DNA of 64,000 bases from Desulfovibrionaceae bacterium (GCA_016932995.1 JAFGBU010000040.1:33535-97534), one strand, 5' to 3'; numbered from the stretch's first letter, positions 21,558-30,042 are shown. Translations and numbers: made by a program. Notes: a model not told the origin generated them from the letters alone.

Positions 21558-22429
21558 GCCTTCTCCAGGTCGGCCTCGGCCAGCACGGCCGAAAGGGCCC
21601 GAGGGATGTTCTCGATTATCTCCAGGACCTGGCTGGCCGGGGTCGGCTTGGCCAGGCTCCCGGCCAGGCGGTTGGCCCTGGCCGCCAGGACCGCGGCCCG
21701 GACCGTGTCCAGGCCCGAGTCCATGAGCGCCGCGGCCAGGCCGGTCAGGGTGTCGCCGGTGCCGCCCACGGCCTCCATGGCCTCCTCCGGATGCTCGTCG
21801 ATCACGGCCAAAACGCCCCGGCTGTCGGCCACATGGTCCACGGCCCCCTTGACCAGCAGGCAGCGGGCCGCGTTGCCGAACTCAAAGGCCCTGGCGATAT
21901 GGCCCGGGGCCCTTTCGGGCTCGTGGAGGACGAAGCCCCGGGTGTAGAAGGGGTGCGGGGCCTTTTCGTCGGCCAAGAAGGCCAGCTCGCCCGCGTCCGG
22001 GGTGAACAGGTCGTAGGCCCCGGCCTGGCCGCTCATCTTGGCCGCGTACATGAAGCCCGCGTCGGCCACCAGCCTGGGCGGGCCGGGCAGGTCCTGCACG
22101 GCCATGAGCACCCTGTCGTGCCAGTCCACGTCCGGCTGCAGGTAGTGGAAGACGAACACCCCGACCCCCTGCGGGCCCGGGCTCCCGGCCAGCTGGGCAT
22201 AGAGCCGCCTGCTGCCGCGGCCCAGGCCGGTGTCCCCGACCAGCCAGGCCGTGGGCCCGGGCCTGTCCAGGACCCGGGCCGCCAGGACCGCGGCGGCCAA
22301 GAGCGCCGGGGTGCCCCGGTTGACCTCGGCCCTGGCCCCGCGCACAGAGACATGGGCCCCTTCAAGCAGGACCTCGCCGCAGACCAGGGGGTAATCCGGG
22401 TCCGGGACCGTGCCCGCGACTACAAGCAC
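21554..22429 (-). CDS. NAD(P)HX dehydratase-like ribokinase-fold protein
   Basis: 291-residue protein with the ribokinase fold as in the C-terminal domain of NnrD/YjeF. The signature VGGTGDTLTGLAAALM near residue 235 holds the catalytic Asp and anion hole, and FTPDAGELAFL matches the family TPHxGE region. The N-terminal epimerase domain of bifunctional Nnr is absent. Repair of hydrated NAD(P)H is the default reading, but its fixed place after DUF3343 and before the redox mini-protein suggests a role in the selenium-sulfur operon. The start is GTG at 22429, overlapping the upstream gene by 10 bases. Confidence 0.65.
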   Translation of the reverse strand: MLVVAGTVPDPDYPLVCGEVLLEGAHVSVRGARAEVNRGTPALLAAAVLAARVLDRPGPTAWLVGDTGLGRGSRRLYAQLAGSPGPQGVGVFVFHYLQPDVDWHDRVLMAVQDLPGPPRLVADAGFMYAAKMSGQAGAYDLFTPDAGELAFLADEKAPHPFYTRGFVLHEPERAPGHIARAFEFGNAARCLLVKGAVDHVADSRGVLAVIDEHPEEAMEAVGGTGDTLTGLAAALMDSGLDTVRAAVLAARANRLAGSLAKPTPASQVLEIIENIPRALSAVLAEADLEKA

Positions 22430-22962
22430 AGCCTCTTGATCTCCTCAAAGGCCAGGTCCAGGGCGTAGCCGCACAGGGTGTGGCCGATGTCCCTGGGTCT
22501 CGGCGCGTCGCCGAGCCTGCGGCCGGCCAGCTCCCCGGCCAGAAAGGGCACGTCCGGGCAGCCCCCGCCCGAGACATTGACGATCTCAAGGCTACTCTTG
22601 TCCACGGTGATCTTCATGTTCGCGGCCCGGACCATGAGCTGGGCCCCGAAGTCCTTGACCTGGTACATGTCCACGGGCTTGAGCAGGGGGCTCTCGACCG
22701 GGACCAGGTCAAGGGGCGCGACCCCGGCCGCCTCAAGCTCCCTGAGCACGTCGAGCCCGTCCATGAGCGCGAACTCGACCACCAGGTCGCAGCCGGTCCT
22801 GATCTCCGGGGGCGGGCCCATGACCCGCACCCGGCGGCCGGACTCCCTGAGCACCCGCTCGGCCCGAATGACCTCGCTGGTGTTCTCGAAGACCAGAAAG
22901 CCCCGCTCGACCCCCTTGCGGTCGGCCTTGGACCCGAGCCCGAACAGAGACTTGATTCCCAA
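22420..22962 (-). CDS. DUF3343 protein with C-terminal extension
   Basis: 180-residue protein. The N-terminal half (about 18-88: GFLVFENTSEVIRAERVLR, then MGPPPEIRTGCDLVVEF) matches DUF3343, a small domain often next to TusA/YedF and YedE genes in bacteria that use selenium. The C-terminal half (about 105-180) contains ITVDKSSLEIVNVSGGGCPDVPFLA and CGYALDLAFEEI, with two cysteines, and I do not recognise it as a known domain. It starts three bases after the TusA-like gene and overlaps the next gene. Function is unknown; a selenium or sulfur carrier partner is the contextual guess. Confidence 0.7.
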   Translation of the reverse strand: MGIKSLFGLGSKADRKGVERGFLVFENTSEVIRAERVLRESGRRVRVMGPPPEIRTGCDLVVEFALMDGLDVLRELEAAGVAPLDLVPVESPLLKPVDMYQVKDFGAQLMVRAANMKITVDKSSLEIVNVSGGGCPDVPFLAGELAGRRLGDAPRPRDIGHTLCGYALDLAFEEIKRLCL

Positions 22963-22965
22963 GGC

Positions 22966-23184
22966 TCACTCCCGGACTATGCTGATCCGGTATTCCGAAC
23001 CGGTCTCGGCCACCTCCGCGACCCGCCAGCCCTTGGACTCGGCGGCCCTGGACACGTTCTCCTTGGAGGCCTCGGTGTCCACCAGGACGACGATCTCGCC
23101 CTTTCCCATCTCCCTTATCGCGGCCAGGGTGTCCAGCACCGGCTGGGGGCAGGACAGGCCTCTGGCGTCAACTGTCTGGCTCAT
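22966..23184 (-). CDS. TusA/YedF-family sulfurtransferase-like protein
   Basis: 72-residue protein that is essentially one TusA (SirA-like) domain: VDARGLSCPQPVLDTLAAIR with the family CPxP motif and active Cys near residue 13, then EIVVLVDTEASKENVSR. These proteins carry sulfur as persulfide, or are linked to selenium in the YedF group. It is 12 bases downstream of yedE and 3 upstream of the DUF3343 gene, the classic YedE-YedF-DUF3343 arrangement. GGGGG lies just before the ATG. Confidence 0.9.
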   Translation of the reverse strand: MSQTVDARGLSCPQPVLDTLAAIREMGKGEIVVLVDTEASKENVSRAAESKGWRVAEVAETGSEYRISIVRE

Positions 23185-23196
23185 GACATCCCCCCT

Positions 23197-24288
23197 TTAG
23201 GCTGATTGTTTGCGCATGGTCAGGCCGACAAAGACGCAAAAGGCGAAACCCACGGCCACCGCGGCCAGGCCGTTGGGGCCGATGCCCTTGGGCGAGCTGG
23301 CCAGGCCGAAGTTGTGGGCCAGGGCCGCGCCGAAGATCATCCCCAGGACGAACACCGCGGCGTCCCCGTCGCCCTCCCCGGCCAGGAAGAGCTGACGGCC
23401 GGGACAGCCGCCGGCCAGGGCAAAGGCCAGGCCGGCCAGGGCCATGCCCAGGAAGTTCCAGAGCTGCATGGTGTGGGCCACGGGCTGGCCCTCGAACCCG
23501 GGATTGAACTGGCCGAGGACCAGGTTGGCGGCAAAGGCGAAGGCCAACAGGGCGACGACCCCGAGCAGCAGGTGCTTCTGGCCGAACAGGATCAGGTCGC
23601 GGAACGCGCCCATGGTGCAGAACCGGCTGCGCTGGGCCGCGAAGCCCACGGCCAGGCCCACGAGCAGGGAGACGATCAGCGGGGCGTGCATGGCCCCGGG
23701 GCCCTTGAGGCTGTAAAAGAGCACGCCGCTCTGGGGCTCGCCGGGCAGCTGGGGATACAGGAACATGAGCAGCAGAAGCCCGGCCATGAACAGGGGCATG
23801 AGCAGGCCCACGGAAAAGTGGGTCTTCTGGGCCCGGCCCAGGTTGTAGCCCCCCTTAAGGAACAGGGTGCCCAGGCCGACCCCGGCCACCAGGCCCAAAA
23901 GCCCGAACAGGGCGCTGCCGTCGCCGCCGGCCAGGCGCAGCAGGGCGCGCCACGGGCAGCCCAGAAAGACCAGGGCCCCGATCATGGCGAAGACCCCGAG
24001 GAAAAAGCGCACTATGGGCGCGGATCCGGCCCTGGGCCTGAAGTCCCCGAACAGCACGGCCGCGCCCAGCGAGCCGAGCACGAATCCGATTATCTCCGGC
24101 CTGAGGTACTGGACCACGGCGGCCCTGTGCAGGCCCATGGCCCCGGCGATGTCCCGCTCAAAGCAGGCCACGCAGATGCCCATGTTCCCCGGGTTGCCCC
24201 AATACTGCAAAAGCGCGGCCAAAATCCCTATGCCCGCGCCCACCGCGACAATGCCCAAGAGCGTCGCGAACACGTTTTTCCCCGGCAT
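23197..24288 (-). CDS. yedE: YedE/YeeE-family membrane transporter (selenium-metabolism type)
   Basis: Polytopic inner-membrane protein of about 363 residues with roughly nine to ten hydrophobic segments. Conserved elements are GNPGNMGICVACFERDIAG, a GCPWRALLRLAGGDG motif, RSRFCTMGAFRD and a C-terminal GGCPGRQLFL. The paired cysteine-containing loops are those of the YeeE/YedE thiosulfate or selenium transporter family, and the first stretch fits the YedE/FdhT selenium-associated branch. The start at 24288 is fixed by GGAGGGGGGAG just before ATG; a longer frame upstream is low quality. It leads the six-gene minus-strand operon and is divergent from the MerR gene. Confidence 0.88.
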   Translation of the reverse strand: MPGKNVFATLLGIVAVGAGIGILAALLQYWGNPGNMGICVACFERDIAGAMGLHRAAVVQYLRPEIIGFVLGSLGAAVLFGDFRPRAGSAPIVRFFLGVFAMIGALVFLGCPWRALLRLAGGDGSALFGLLGLVAGVGLGTLFLKGGYNLGRAQKTHFSVGLLMPLFMAGLLLLMFLYPQLPGEPQSGVLFYSLKGPGAMHAPLIVSLLVGLAVGFAAQRSRFCTMGAFRDLILFGQKHLLLGVVALLAFAFAANLVLGQFNPGFEGQPVAHTMQLWNFLGMALAGLAFALAGGCPGRQLFLAGEGDGDAAVFVLGMIFGAALAHNFGLASSPKGIGPNGLAAVAVGFAFCVFVGLTMRKQSA

Positions 24289-24430
24289 CTCCCCCCTCCT
24301 GGCTTTCGGCCCGACCGGGCCATGGCTCAATGCAAATCCATGAAACCTACAATTACCCCTGATACAGGGCCGGGACGGACAAAGGCAAAGCGTTATTCTC
24401 AATCCTTGCCTCGTGTTACATCGAAAATAC

Positions 24431-24492
24431 CTATATCAAGGGCCGGGACCCCGTCCCGGACAACTTGTCTCCGCGGCCCGACTTGGATATAG
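24431..24492. promoter_or_regulatory. Nested inverted repeat between yedE and the MerR gene
   Basis: The outer arms CTATATCAAG and CTTGGATATAG pair with one bulge. Inside them GGGCCG pairs with CGGCCC, and a perfect CCGGGAC-CCC-GTCCCGG hairpin sits within. The 62-bp block lies 36 bp before the MerR start and about 140 bp from yedE in the 240-bp divergent gap. It could be an operator pair or an RNA leader; which strand uses it is unknown. Confidence 0.6.
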
Positions 24493-24528
24493 AGCAATGA
24501 AGAACAACAACCCCGACGGAGCGCTCTG

Positions 24529-25068
24529 GTGTCCGAGAAAAGCCTCTTGTCCGTGGCCGAGATAGCCCGCCGCATAGGCGCGCCCGAGTCCACGGTCCAC
24601 TACTGGAAGAACCGCTTCGCCCAGCACATCCCGAGCGTGGGCCAGGGCCGCCAGAAGCGCTTCAGGTCCGAGGCCGTGGCCGTGTTCACGGCCATCTCCG
24701 AGATGCTGAAGGACGGGCACACGGCCAAGGACGTCATGGACCGACTGGCCAAGGACTATCCCCTGACCGCCCAGGCCGTTCCCGAGGTCCCGGACAGGCC
24801 CGCGGCCGGACAGGCCCTGGAGCCGGCCATGAACCTGGCCGCGGCCATGGGCCTGGAGATGGCCAAGTCCCTGGGCGAGGGCCTGCGCAGGGCGCTTGCC
24901 CCGGCCCCGGACCAGGGCCTGTCCGGGGAAATCGAGCGCCTAAGGTCCGAAAACCAGGAGCTCAGGGACAAGATGGGCGTGCTCGAGGCCGAGATGGTCC
25001 GGCTGCGCAAGGACCGCCGGGACATGGAGAAGTACCTTCTTGACAAGATGAAGGGCATGACTACCTAA
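24529..25068 (+). CDS. MerR-family transcriptional regulator
   Basis: 179-residue regulator. The N-terminal winged helix-turn-helix is MerR-like: LLSVAEIARRIGAPESTVHYWKNRF, then QKRFRSEAVAVFTAISEMLKDGHT. The middle is Ala/Pro-rich. The C-terminus (about 130-175) is a heptad-patterned coiled coil (IERLRSENQELRDKMGVLEAE), probably for dimerisation, with no metal-binding cysteines. The start is GTG with GGAG seven bases upstream; a nearby ATG is out of frame. It lies directly upstream of htpG and divergent from yedE, so control of either is possible. HspR, a MerR-family heat-shock repressor, is a precedent for the first option, but homology to HspR beyond the HTH is not evident. Confidence 0.8.
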   Translation: MSEKSLLSVAEIARRIGAPESTVHYWKNRFAQHIPSVGQGRQKRFRSEAVAVFTAISEMLKDGHTAKDVMDRLAKDYPLTAQAVPEVPDRPAAGQALEPAMNLAAAMGLEMAKSLGEGLRRALAPAPDQGLSGEIERLRSENQELRDKMGVLEAEMVRLRKDRRDMEKYLLDKMKGMTT

Positions 25069-25105
25069 GCCCCCGTGTCGCGGGGCGCCGAACCGCCATC
25101 CCGCT

Positions 25106-25125
25106 CCCCGGCGGGTCCGCCGGGG
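25106..25125. repeat. 9-bp-arm hairpin upstream of htpG
   Basis: CCCCGGCGG and CCGCCGGGG are exact complements around two bases, followed at once by the palindrome GGCCCCGGGGCC. The pair lies in the 108-bp gap between the MerR gene and htpG, about 50 bp before the htpG start. It may be a MerR-gene terminator or htpG leader structure; no CIRCE element is visible. Confidence 0.5.
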
Positions 25126-25176
25126 CCCCGGGGCCGCGACCCAGCCAGCCGAGTCAAAACGTCGAGGAGGACGAAG

Positions 25177-27072
25177 ATGCCGGATACGGCCAAGACTTGC
25201 GAGTTCAAGGCGGAGATCAGACAGCTCCTGGATATCCTGGTCCACTCCCTGTACACCAAAAAAGAGATATTCCTCCGCGAGCTCGTCTCCAACGCCTCGG
25301 ACGCCCTGGACAAGTACCGCTTCGCAACGGCCGGCGAGGCCGAGGCCGACCTGGGCATCCAGATCGCCCTGGACAAGGACCAAAAGACCCTGACCGTGAC
25401 CGACAACGGCCTGGGCATGACCCGCGACGAGCTGGCCGCCAACCTGGGGACCATCGCCCACTCGGGCTCGGCCGAGTTTCTGAAGAGGGCCGCGGAGTCC
25501 AAGCAGGGCCTGGACAGTCTCATCGGCCGCTTCGGGGTCGGGTTCTACTCCGTGTTCATGGTCGCGGACGAGGTCGTGGTCCGCACCAAATCCCACCTCG
25601 AGGGCGAGGCGGCCATGGAGTGGAAATCCGACGGCAAGGGCGGATACGAGCTGCGCCGGCTGGACCAGGACCTGCCCCGGGGCACGTCCGTGACCCTCAG
25701 GCTCAAGGACTCCGTGGCCGGCGAGTTCACCTCGCCCGAGACGGTCAAGGCCGTGATCCGCAGGCACTCCAACTTCATCTCCTTCCCGATCCAGGTGGAC
25801 GGCGAGAGGGTCAACACCGTGCCCGCCCTGTGGCGCGAGCCCAAGTTCCAGATCAAGCCCGAGCAGTACCGCGAGTTCTACTCCTTCCTGACCTTCGACG
25901 ACCAGGAGCCCCTGGAGACCATGCACGTGTCCGTGGACGCCCCGGTCCAGTTCAACGGCCTGCTGTTCATCCCCGGCCGGGGCCAGGACCTGTTCGGCCT
26001 GGACCGGGACAGCTGGGGCCTGGACCTGTACGTCAAAAGGGTGCTCATCGAGCGCCAGAACAAGGACCTGCTTCCCCGGCACCTGGGCTTCGTCAAGGGC
26101 GTGGTGGACACCGAGGACCTGCCCCTGAACATCTCCCGCGAGACCCTCCAGGACAACCTGCTGATCAGAAAGATCCAGACCACCCTGACCAAGCACGTCC
26201 TCGGCCACCTGGAAAAGGCGGCCAAGGACGACGCTGGCCGCTACGCCGAGTTCTGGGCGGCCCACGGCCAGATGTTCAAGACCGGGTACCTGGACTTCGC
26301 CAACCGCGAGGCCTTTGCCGGACTCCTGCGCTTCAGCTCCTCGGCCCTTGACGACGCCAAGGCCCTGACCTCCCTGGAGGAGTACGCCTCCCGGGCCAAG
26401 GAGGGCCAGAAGGCCGTGTTCTACGCCACCTGCCCCAGCTTCGAGGCCGCGGCCCTGAACCCGCACCTGGAGATGTTCCGGACCAAGGGCGTCGAGGTCC
26501 TGTACCTCTTCGACCCCATCGACGAGTTCATCATGGACGCCCTGCGCGAGTTCAAGGGCCTGGCCCTGAAGGCCGCGGAGCACGCCGGGGCCGCGGACCT
26601 CAAGGACCTGCCCGACGTGGTCAAGACCAAACGGCCGGCCAAGATGGCCAAAAAGGACCAGGAGGCCTTTCCGGGCTTTCTGGACCGCATCCGGGACATC
26701 CTCGGGGACAAGGCGGCCGGGGTCCGGGCCTCGGACCGGCTCAGGCAGAGCCCGTGCTGCCTGGCCAGCCCGGACGGCCAGACCACCTCGGGCATGGACC
26801 GGATCATGCGCGTCATGGCCCGGGACGCCGGGCTGCCCAAGAAGATACTGGAGCTGAACCCGGATCACGAGCTGGTGCGCAACATGCTCCAAATATACGA
26901 AGCCGACCCCAAGGACCCGTTCCTGGAGCAGGCCGCCCAGCAGCTCTTCGAGTCGGCCATGCTCCTGGAGGGTTTTCTCGACGACCCCCACGCCCTGGTC
27001 GGCCGGCTGCAGGACCTCTTGACCAAGGCCAGCGCTTGGTACACAAACGTGAAGGGGCCGAACGACAACTGA
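25177..27072 (+). CDS. htpG: Chaperone HtpG (Hsp90)
   Basis: Cytosolic ATP-dependent Hsp90 chaperone, 631 residues, near the normal bacterial length. The GHKL ATP-binding domain shows REL-NASDALDKYRF, DNGLGMTRDEL and GRFGVGFYSVFMVADEV. The middle domain has the catalytic Arg region NISRETLQDN, and the C-terminal dimerisation domain is complete. ATG at 25177 has GAGGAGG seven bases upstream; the longer frame before it is GC-rich spacer. It follows the MerR gene and is followed after 21 bases by the SagB-like gene, so these may share a transcript. Confidence 0.97.
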   Translation: MPDTAKTCEFKAEIRQLLDILVHSLYTKKEIFLRELVSNASDALDKYRFATAGEAEADLGIQIALDKDQKTLTVTDNGLGMTRDELAANLGTIAHSGSAEFLKRAAESKQGLDSLIGRFGVGFYSVFMVADEVVVRTKSHLEGEAAMEWKSDGKGGYELRRLDQDLPRGTSVTLRLKDSVAGEFTSPETVKAVIRRHSNFISFPIQVDGERVNTVPALWREPKFQIKPEQYREFYSFLTFDDQEPLETMHVSVDAPVQFNGLLFIPGRGQDLFGLDRDSWGLDLYVKRVLIERQNKDLLPRHLGFVKGVVDTEDLPLNISRETLQDNLLIRKIQTTLTKHVLGHLEKAAKDDAGRYAEFWAAHGQMFKTGYLDFANREAFAGLLRFSSSALDDAKALTSLEEYASRAKEGQKAVFYATCPSFEAAALNPHLEMFRTKGVEVLYLFDPIDEFIMDALREFKGLALKAAEHAGAADLKDLPDVVKTKRPAKMAKKDQEAFPGFLDRIRDILGDKAAGVRASDRLRQSPCCLASPDGQTTSGMDRIMRVMARDAGLPKKILELNPDHELVRNMLQIYEADPKDPFLEQAAQQLFESAMLLEGFLDDPHALVGRLQDLLTKASAWYTNVKGPNDN

Positions 27073-27093
27073 CGCGGAAACAGGGGGACATTC

Positions 27094-28497
27094 ATGGGCG
27101 GGGCCCTGGACTATCACCTGGCCACGGCGCACGTGAGGGGACGCCTCTCGGCCCGGGGCGTGGACTGGGTCAACCGGCCGCCGGAGCACAAGCTCTATCC
27201 CGGCCTCCCCGGCCTTACCCTGCCCCGGCCGCAGGGCCTTCCCGACCTGTCCCTGGCCCGGGCCCTGCACGGCCCGGCGGGCGCCCTTGAACCGGACGTC
27301 CGGACCCTTTCAAACCTCCTGTTCCTGGCCTGGGGCGTGACCGCGACCCAGAGCGGCCACAGCGGCGAGCACCAGCTGCGCAGCGCGGCCTCGGCCGGGG
27401 CCCTCTACCCAACCGAAATCTACGTCGCCCTGGAGAGCTGGCCGGGCCTGGAGGACGGCCTGTACCACTACCGGTCCTCGGGCCACTGTCTGGCCAGGCT
27501 GCGCCAAGGCCGGGTCCTGGGCGACCGGGGCTTCGGGGCCAGGTTCTTCTTGTCCTCGATCTTTTTGCGCAGCGCCTGGAAGTACGGGGAGCGGGCCTTC
27601 CGCTACTGCCTGCTGGACGCCGGGCACGTGGCCGAGAACCTCAAGCTCGCGGCCGCGGCCATGGGCCTGAACCTGGACCTGGAGACCGAGTTCAACGACC
27701 AGCAGGTCAACGCCTTTCTCGGCCTGGACCCGGGGATCGAGGGCTGCCTGGCCGTCCTCGGGAGCGCCAAGGACCTGGCCCGGCCCCTGCCGGCCGCAGG
27801 TCCCGAGGCCGTGGCCGGGCACGAGACGGGCCGGACCTCCGACCCCGGACACGGCATGGAGGTCATCCTTGCGGCCTACAGATCGGGCTGCGGCCCTGGT
27901 CCCGGCCCGGACCAGGACCTGGCCTGGCCAGGGCCCGAGGACGCGCCCCGGACCGGGCTGCCAGAGACCAAAGGCCCGGACGCGCCCCTGGGCGAGACCG
28001 TGGTCAAGAGGCGCTCCAGGCGGGAGTTCTCGGACCGGCCCCTGGACCTGTCCGAGCTGGCCGGGCTGGCCCGGGTCCTCGACCAGGGCCCGAACCCGCA
28101 ACTGCGGGCCGGTTTCGCGCTCGGCCGGGTCCAGGGCCTGGATGCGGGCTTCTACCTCCTGGACCCGGAGGCCAAGGGCTTGAGCCTGCACAGGCCCGGG
28201 TTGATCCTGTCCTCCATGGCCCAGGTCTGCCTGGACCAGTCCTGGCTGTCCAGGGCCGCGCTGCACGTCCTGTATCTGATAGACTTGGCGCGCCTGGACG
28301 CGGCCGGGCCCCGGGCCTACCGCCGGGCCATGATCCAGATGGGCCGCCTGGGCCAGAGGACCTACCTGGCGGCCACGGCCCTGGGCCTGGGCTGCTGCGG
28401 GGTGGGCTCGATCTACGACCGCGAGGCCCAGAGGCTGCTCAGGCTGCCCGAGTCCGTGTACCTGCCCTACATCAACGCCGTGGGCCCGGTCGCTTAG
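27094..28497 (+). CDS. SagB/ThcOx-family double nitroreductase
   Basis: 467-residue flavoenzyme-like protein with two nitroreductase-fold units. The first (about 65-235) contains LLFLAWGVTATQ, RSAASAGALYPTEIYVAL and a GLYHYR motif, the hallmark of SagB-type dehydrogenases that form azoles in RiPP peptides. The second (about 300-467) starts VVKRRSRREFSDRPLDLSELA and ends with ALGLGCCGVGSIYDREAQRLL. No cyclodehydratase (YcaO), precursor peptide or protease is nearby. Tandem nitroreductase fusions of this length are known in many bacteria and mostly unstudied; a redox function outside RiPP chemistry is likely. It overlaps the convergent yjdF by 26 bases. Confidence 0.85.
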   Translation: MGGALDYHLATAHVRGRLSARGVDWVNRPPEHKLYPGLPGLTLPRPQGLPDLSLARALHGPAGALEPDVRTLSNLLFLAWGVTATQSGHSGEHQLRSAASAGALYPTEIYVALESWPGLEDGLYHYRSSGHCLARLRQGRVLGDRGFGARFFLSSIFLRSAWKYGERAFRYCLLDAGHVAENLKLAAAAMGLNLDLETEFNDQQVNAFLGLDPGIEGCLAVLGSAKDLARPLPAAGPEAVAGHETGRTSDPGHGMEVILAAYRSGCGPGPGPDQDLAWPGPEDAPRTGLPETKGPDAPLGETVVKRRSRREFSDRPLDLSELAGLARVLDQGPNPQLRAGFALGRVQGLDAGFYLLDPEAKGLSLHRPGLILSSMAQVCLDQSWLSRAALHVLYLIDLARLDAAGPRAYRRAMIQMGRLGQRTYLAATALGLGCCGVGSIYDREAQRLLRLPESVYLPYINAVGPVA

Positions 28498-29131
28498 GCC
28501 GCCGGGAGAGCCCCGCGGCCAGGACCGCGCCGGACATGGCCAAAACGGCCCCCAGGGCGGCCAGGGCCATGTCCTTCTGGCCGTCCCAGACGTCGCCCTG
28601 GGTGCCCAGATAGGCCTGGCCCAGGTCCCCGCCGAAGATCACGGCCGCCCACCACTCGATGATCTCAAAGGACATGGACATGGACATGAGCAGCAGGGCC
28701 GGGAACAGGTGGCCCCTAAACCCGGCCAGGCCGCCGCTGCGCAAGAGCGTCTCCCTGGCCGGCAGATAGAGCAGCAGGCCGAACAGAAAATGCGCCAGGC
28801 GGTCGAAGTGGTTGCGCTCAAAACCCAGCACGGCGTTCAGGGAGCGGCCGAACAAGGCCTCGGACCAGCGGTCGTAGGGCACCTGGGCGTAGGTGTAGTG
28901 GGCGCCCACGCAGTGCAGGCACAGGAACACGAAGACCAGGACGTAGGAGAGGCGCGAGAGCGGACGGCTGCGGAACGTGGCCCAGAGATAGACGAAGACG
29001 ACCCCCACGAGCACGTTTTCCAGGGCCCAGTCCTCGAAGTACCAGGGCTCGATGGCCAGGGCCGCCCAGACCGCGGCGAACACCGCGGCCAGGACCAGGG
29101 CCCAGCGCTGTCCGGGATTGAACCTGGCCAT
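28472..29131 (-). CDS. yjdF: DUF2238/YjdF inner-membrane protein
   Basis: 219-residue integral membrane protein with about six hydrophobic segments. It matches the YjdF/DUF2238 family: FRSRPLSRLSYVLVFVFLCL, HCVGAHYTYAQVPYD, ERNHFDRLAHFLFGLLL and FEIIEWWAAVIFGGDLGQAYLG. The conserved His and Asp in NHFDRLAH and the Glu in EIIEWW suggest a functional polar site, but no role is established. GGGGGAG precedes the ATG. It follows zupT by about 100 bp on the same strand. Confidence 0.88.
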   Translation of the reverse strand: MARFNPGQRWALVLAAVFAAVWAALAIEPWYFEDWALENVLVGVVFVYLWATFRSRPLSRLSYVLVFVFLCLHCVGAHYTYAQVPYDRWSEALFGRSLNAVLGFERNHFDRLAHFLFGLLLYLPARETLLRSGGLAGFRGHLFPALLLMSMSMSFEIIEWWAAVIFGGDLGQAYLGTQGDVWDGQKDMALAALGAVLAMSGAVLAAGLSRRPKRPGPRR

Positions 29132-29192
29132 ACTCTCCCCCTGTCCGGGAGCTTACCTGAAACAGGGGCCCGAGGCCAAGGCCCGGAACCCC

Positions 29193-29210
29193 GGCCTCTG
29201 CGCAGAGGCC
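29193..29210. repeat. 18-bp palindrome between zupT and yjdF
   Basis: GGCCTCTGCGCAGAGGCC is a perfect palindrome 23 bp past the zupT stop on the minus strand. It fits a terminator hairpin position but has no T-run on the minus strand. Confidence 0.45.
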
Positions 29211-29232
29211 GCCTGCGCAAACCCGAAGCGGC

Positions 29233-30042
29233 CTAGATGAACAAGAGCAGGCTCAGGGCCATCACGGCCATGCCCGCGACCAGCCCGTAGACCGACAGGT
29301 GGTGCTCGCCGTAGCGCTCGGCCGCGGGCAAGAGCTCGTCCAGGGAAATGAAGACCATTATCCCGGCCACCGAGGCGAACAGGACGCCGAAGAGCGCGGG
29401 GCTGAAAAAAGGCAACAGGATCAAATAACCGATGAGCGCGCCGACCGGCTCGGCCAGGCCCGAGAGAAAGGAGAGGACAAAGGCCTTTTTCCTGCTTCCG
29501 GTGGCGTAGTACACGGGCACGGAGACCGCGACGCCCTCGGGCACGTTGTGGATGGCGATGGCCACGGCAATGGCCACGCCCAGGGCCGGGTCGGCCAGGG
29601 CCGAGGTAAAGGTCGCCAGACCCTCGGGAAAATTGTGCACGGCAATGGCCAGGGCCGTGAACAGGCCCATGCGATAGAGGCCTTGCGAATCCCGCAGCCC
29701 GGGAGGCCGGACCTTCATGTCCTCCACGGCCCTGATCTCGTGCGGGTTGCCGGCCTCGGGCACCATGCGGTCGATGAACGCCGCAATCAAAATCCCGCTG
29801 AAAAAGGCCGCGGCCGAGACCCAGGCCGCGCCGCCAGCCCCCAGGTCCGCGACAAGGGCCTCCCTGGCCTTGGCCAATATCTCGACAAAGGACACGTAGA
29901 GCATGACCCCGGCCGAAAAGCCCAGGGACAGGGACAAAAACCTCACATTGGTCCTGCGGGCGAAAAAGGCCAGGCAACTGCCCACCCCGGTGCACAGCCC
30001 GGCGAACAGGGTCAGGCCAAAGGCAAAGAGCGGCGAATCCAT
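29233..30042 (-). CDS. zupT: ZIP-family metal transporter ZupT
   Basis: Inner-membrane divalent metal importer (zinc and related metals), about 269 residues with eight hydrophobic segments. The two metal-site helices are intact: [14 protein letters not shown] in helix 4 and [15 protein letters not shown] in helix 5, each with the family His-Asn-x-Pro-Glu-Gly motif. The ATG at 30042 has GGGAG eight bases upstream; an in-frame start 16 codons earlier lacks support. It is divergent from the ZnuA-like gene, and the 143-bp space between them is a natural place for shared zinc control. Confidence 0.95.
   Translation of the reverse strand: MDSPLFAFGLTLFAGLCTGVGSCLAFFARRTNVRFLSLSLGFSAGVMLYVSFVEILAKAREALVADLGAGGAAWVSAAAFFSGILIAAFIDRMVPEAGNPHEIRAVEDMKVRPPGLRDSQGLYRMGLFTALAIAVHNFPEGLATFTSALADPALGVAIAVAIAIHNVPEGVAVSVPVYYATGSRKKAFVLSFLSGLAEPVGALIGYLILLPFFSPALFGVLFASVAGIMVFISLDELLPAAERYGEHHLSVYGLVAGMAVMALSLLLFI

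Noticed and set aside
24431..24492. tRNA-like fold upstream of the MerR gene
   Set aside because: No T-loop GGTTCRA motif, no anticodon arm of the right size and no CCA end.
27094..28497. Possible frameshifted or duplicated nitroreductase
   Set aside because: The two domains are in one intact frame with distinct sequences, as in known tandem SagB-type proteins.
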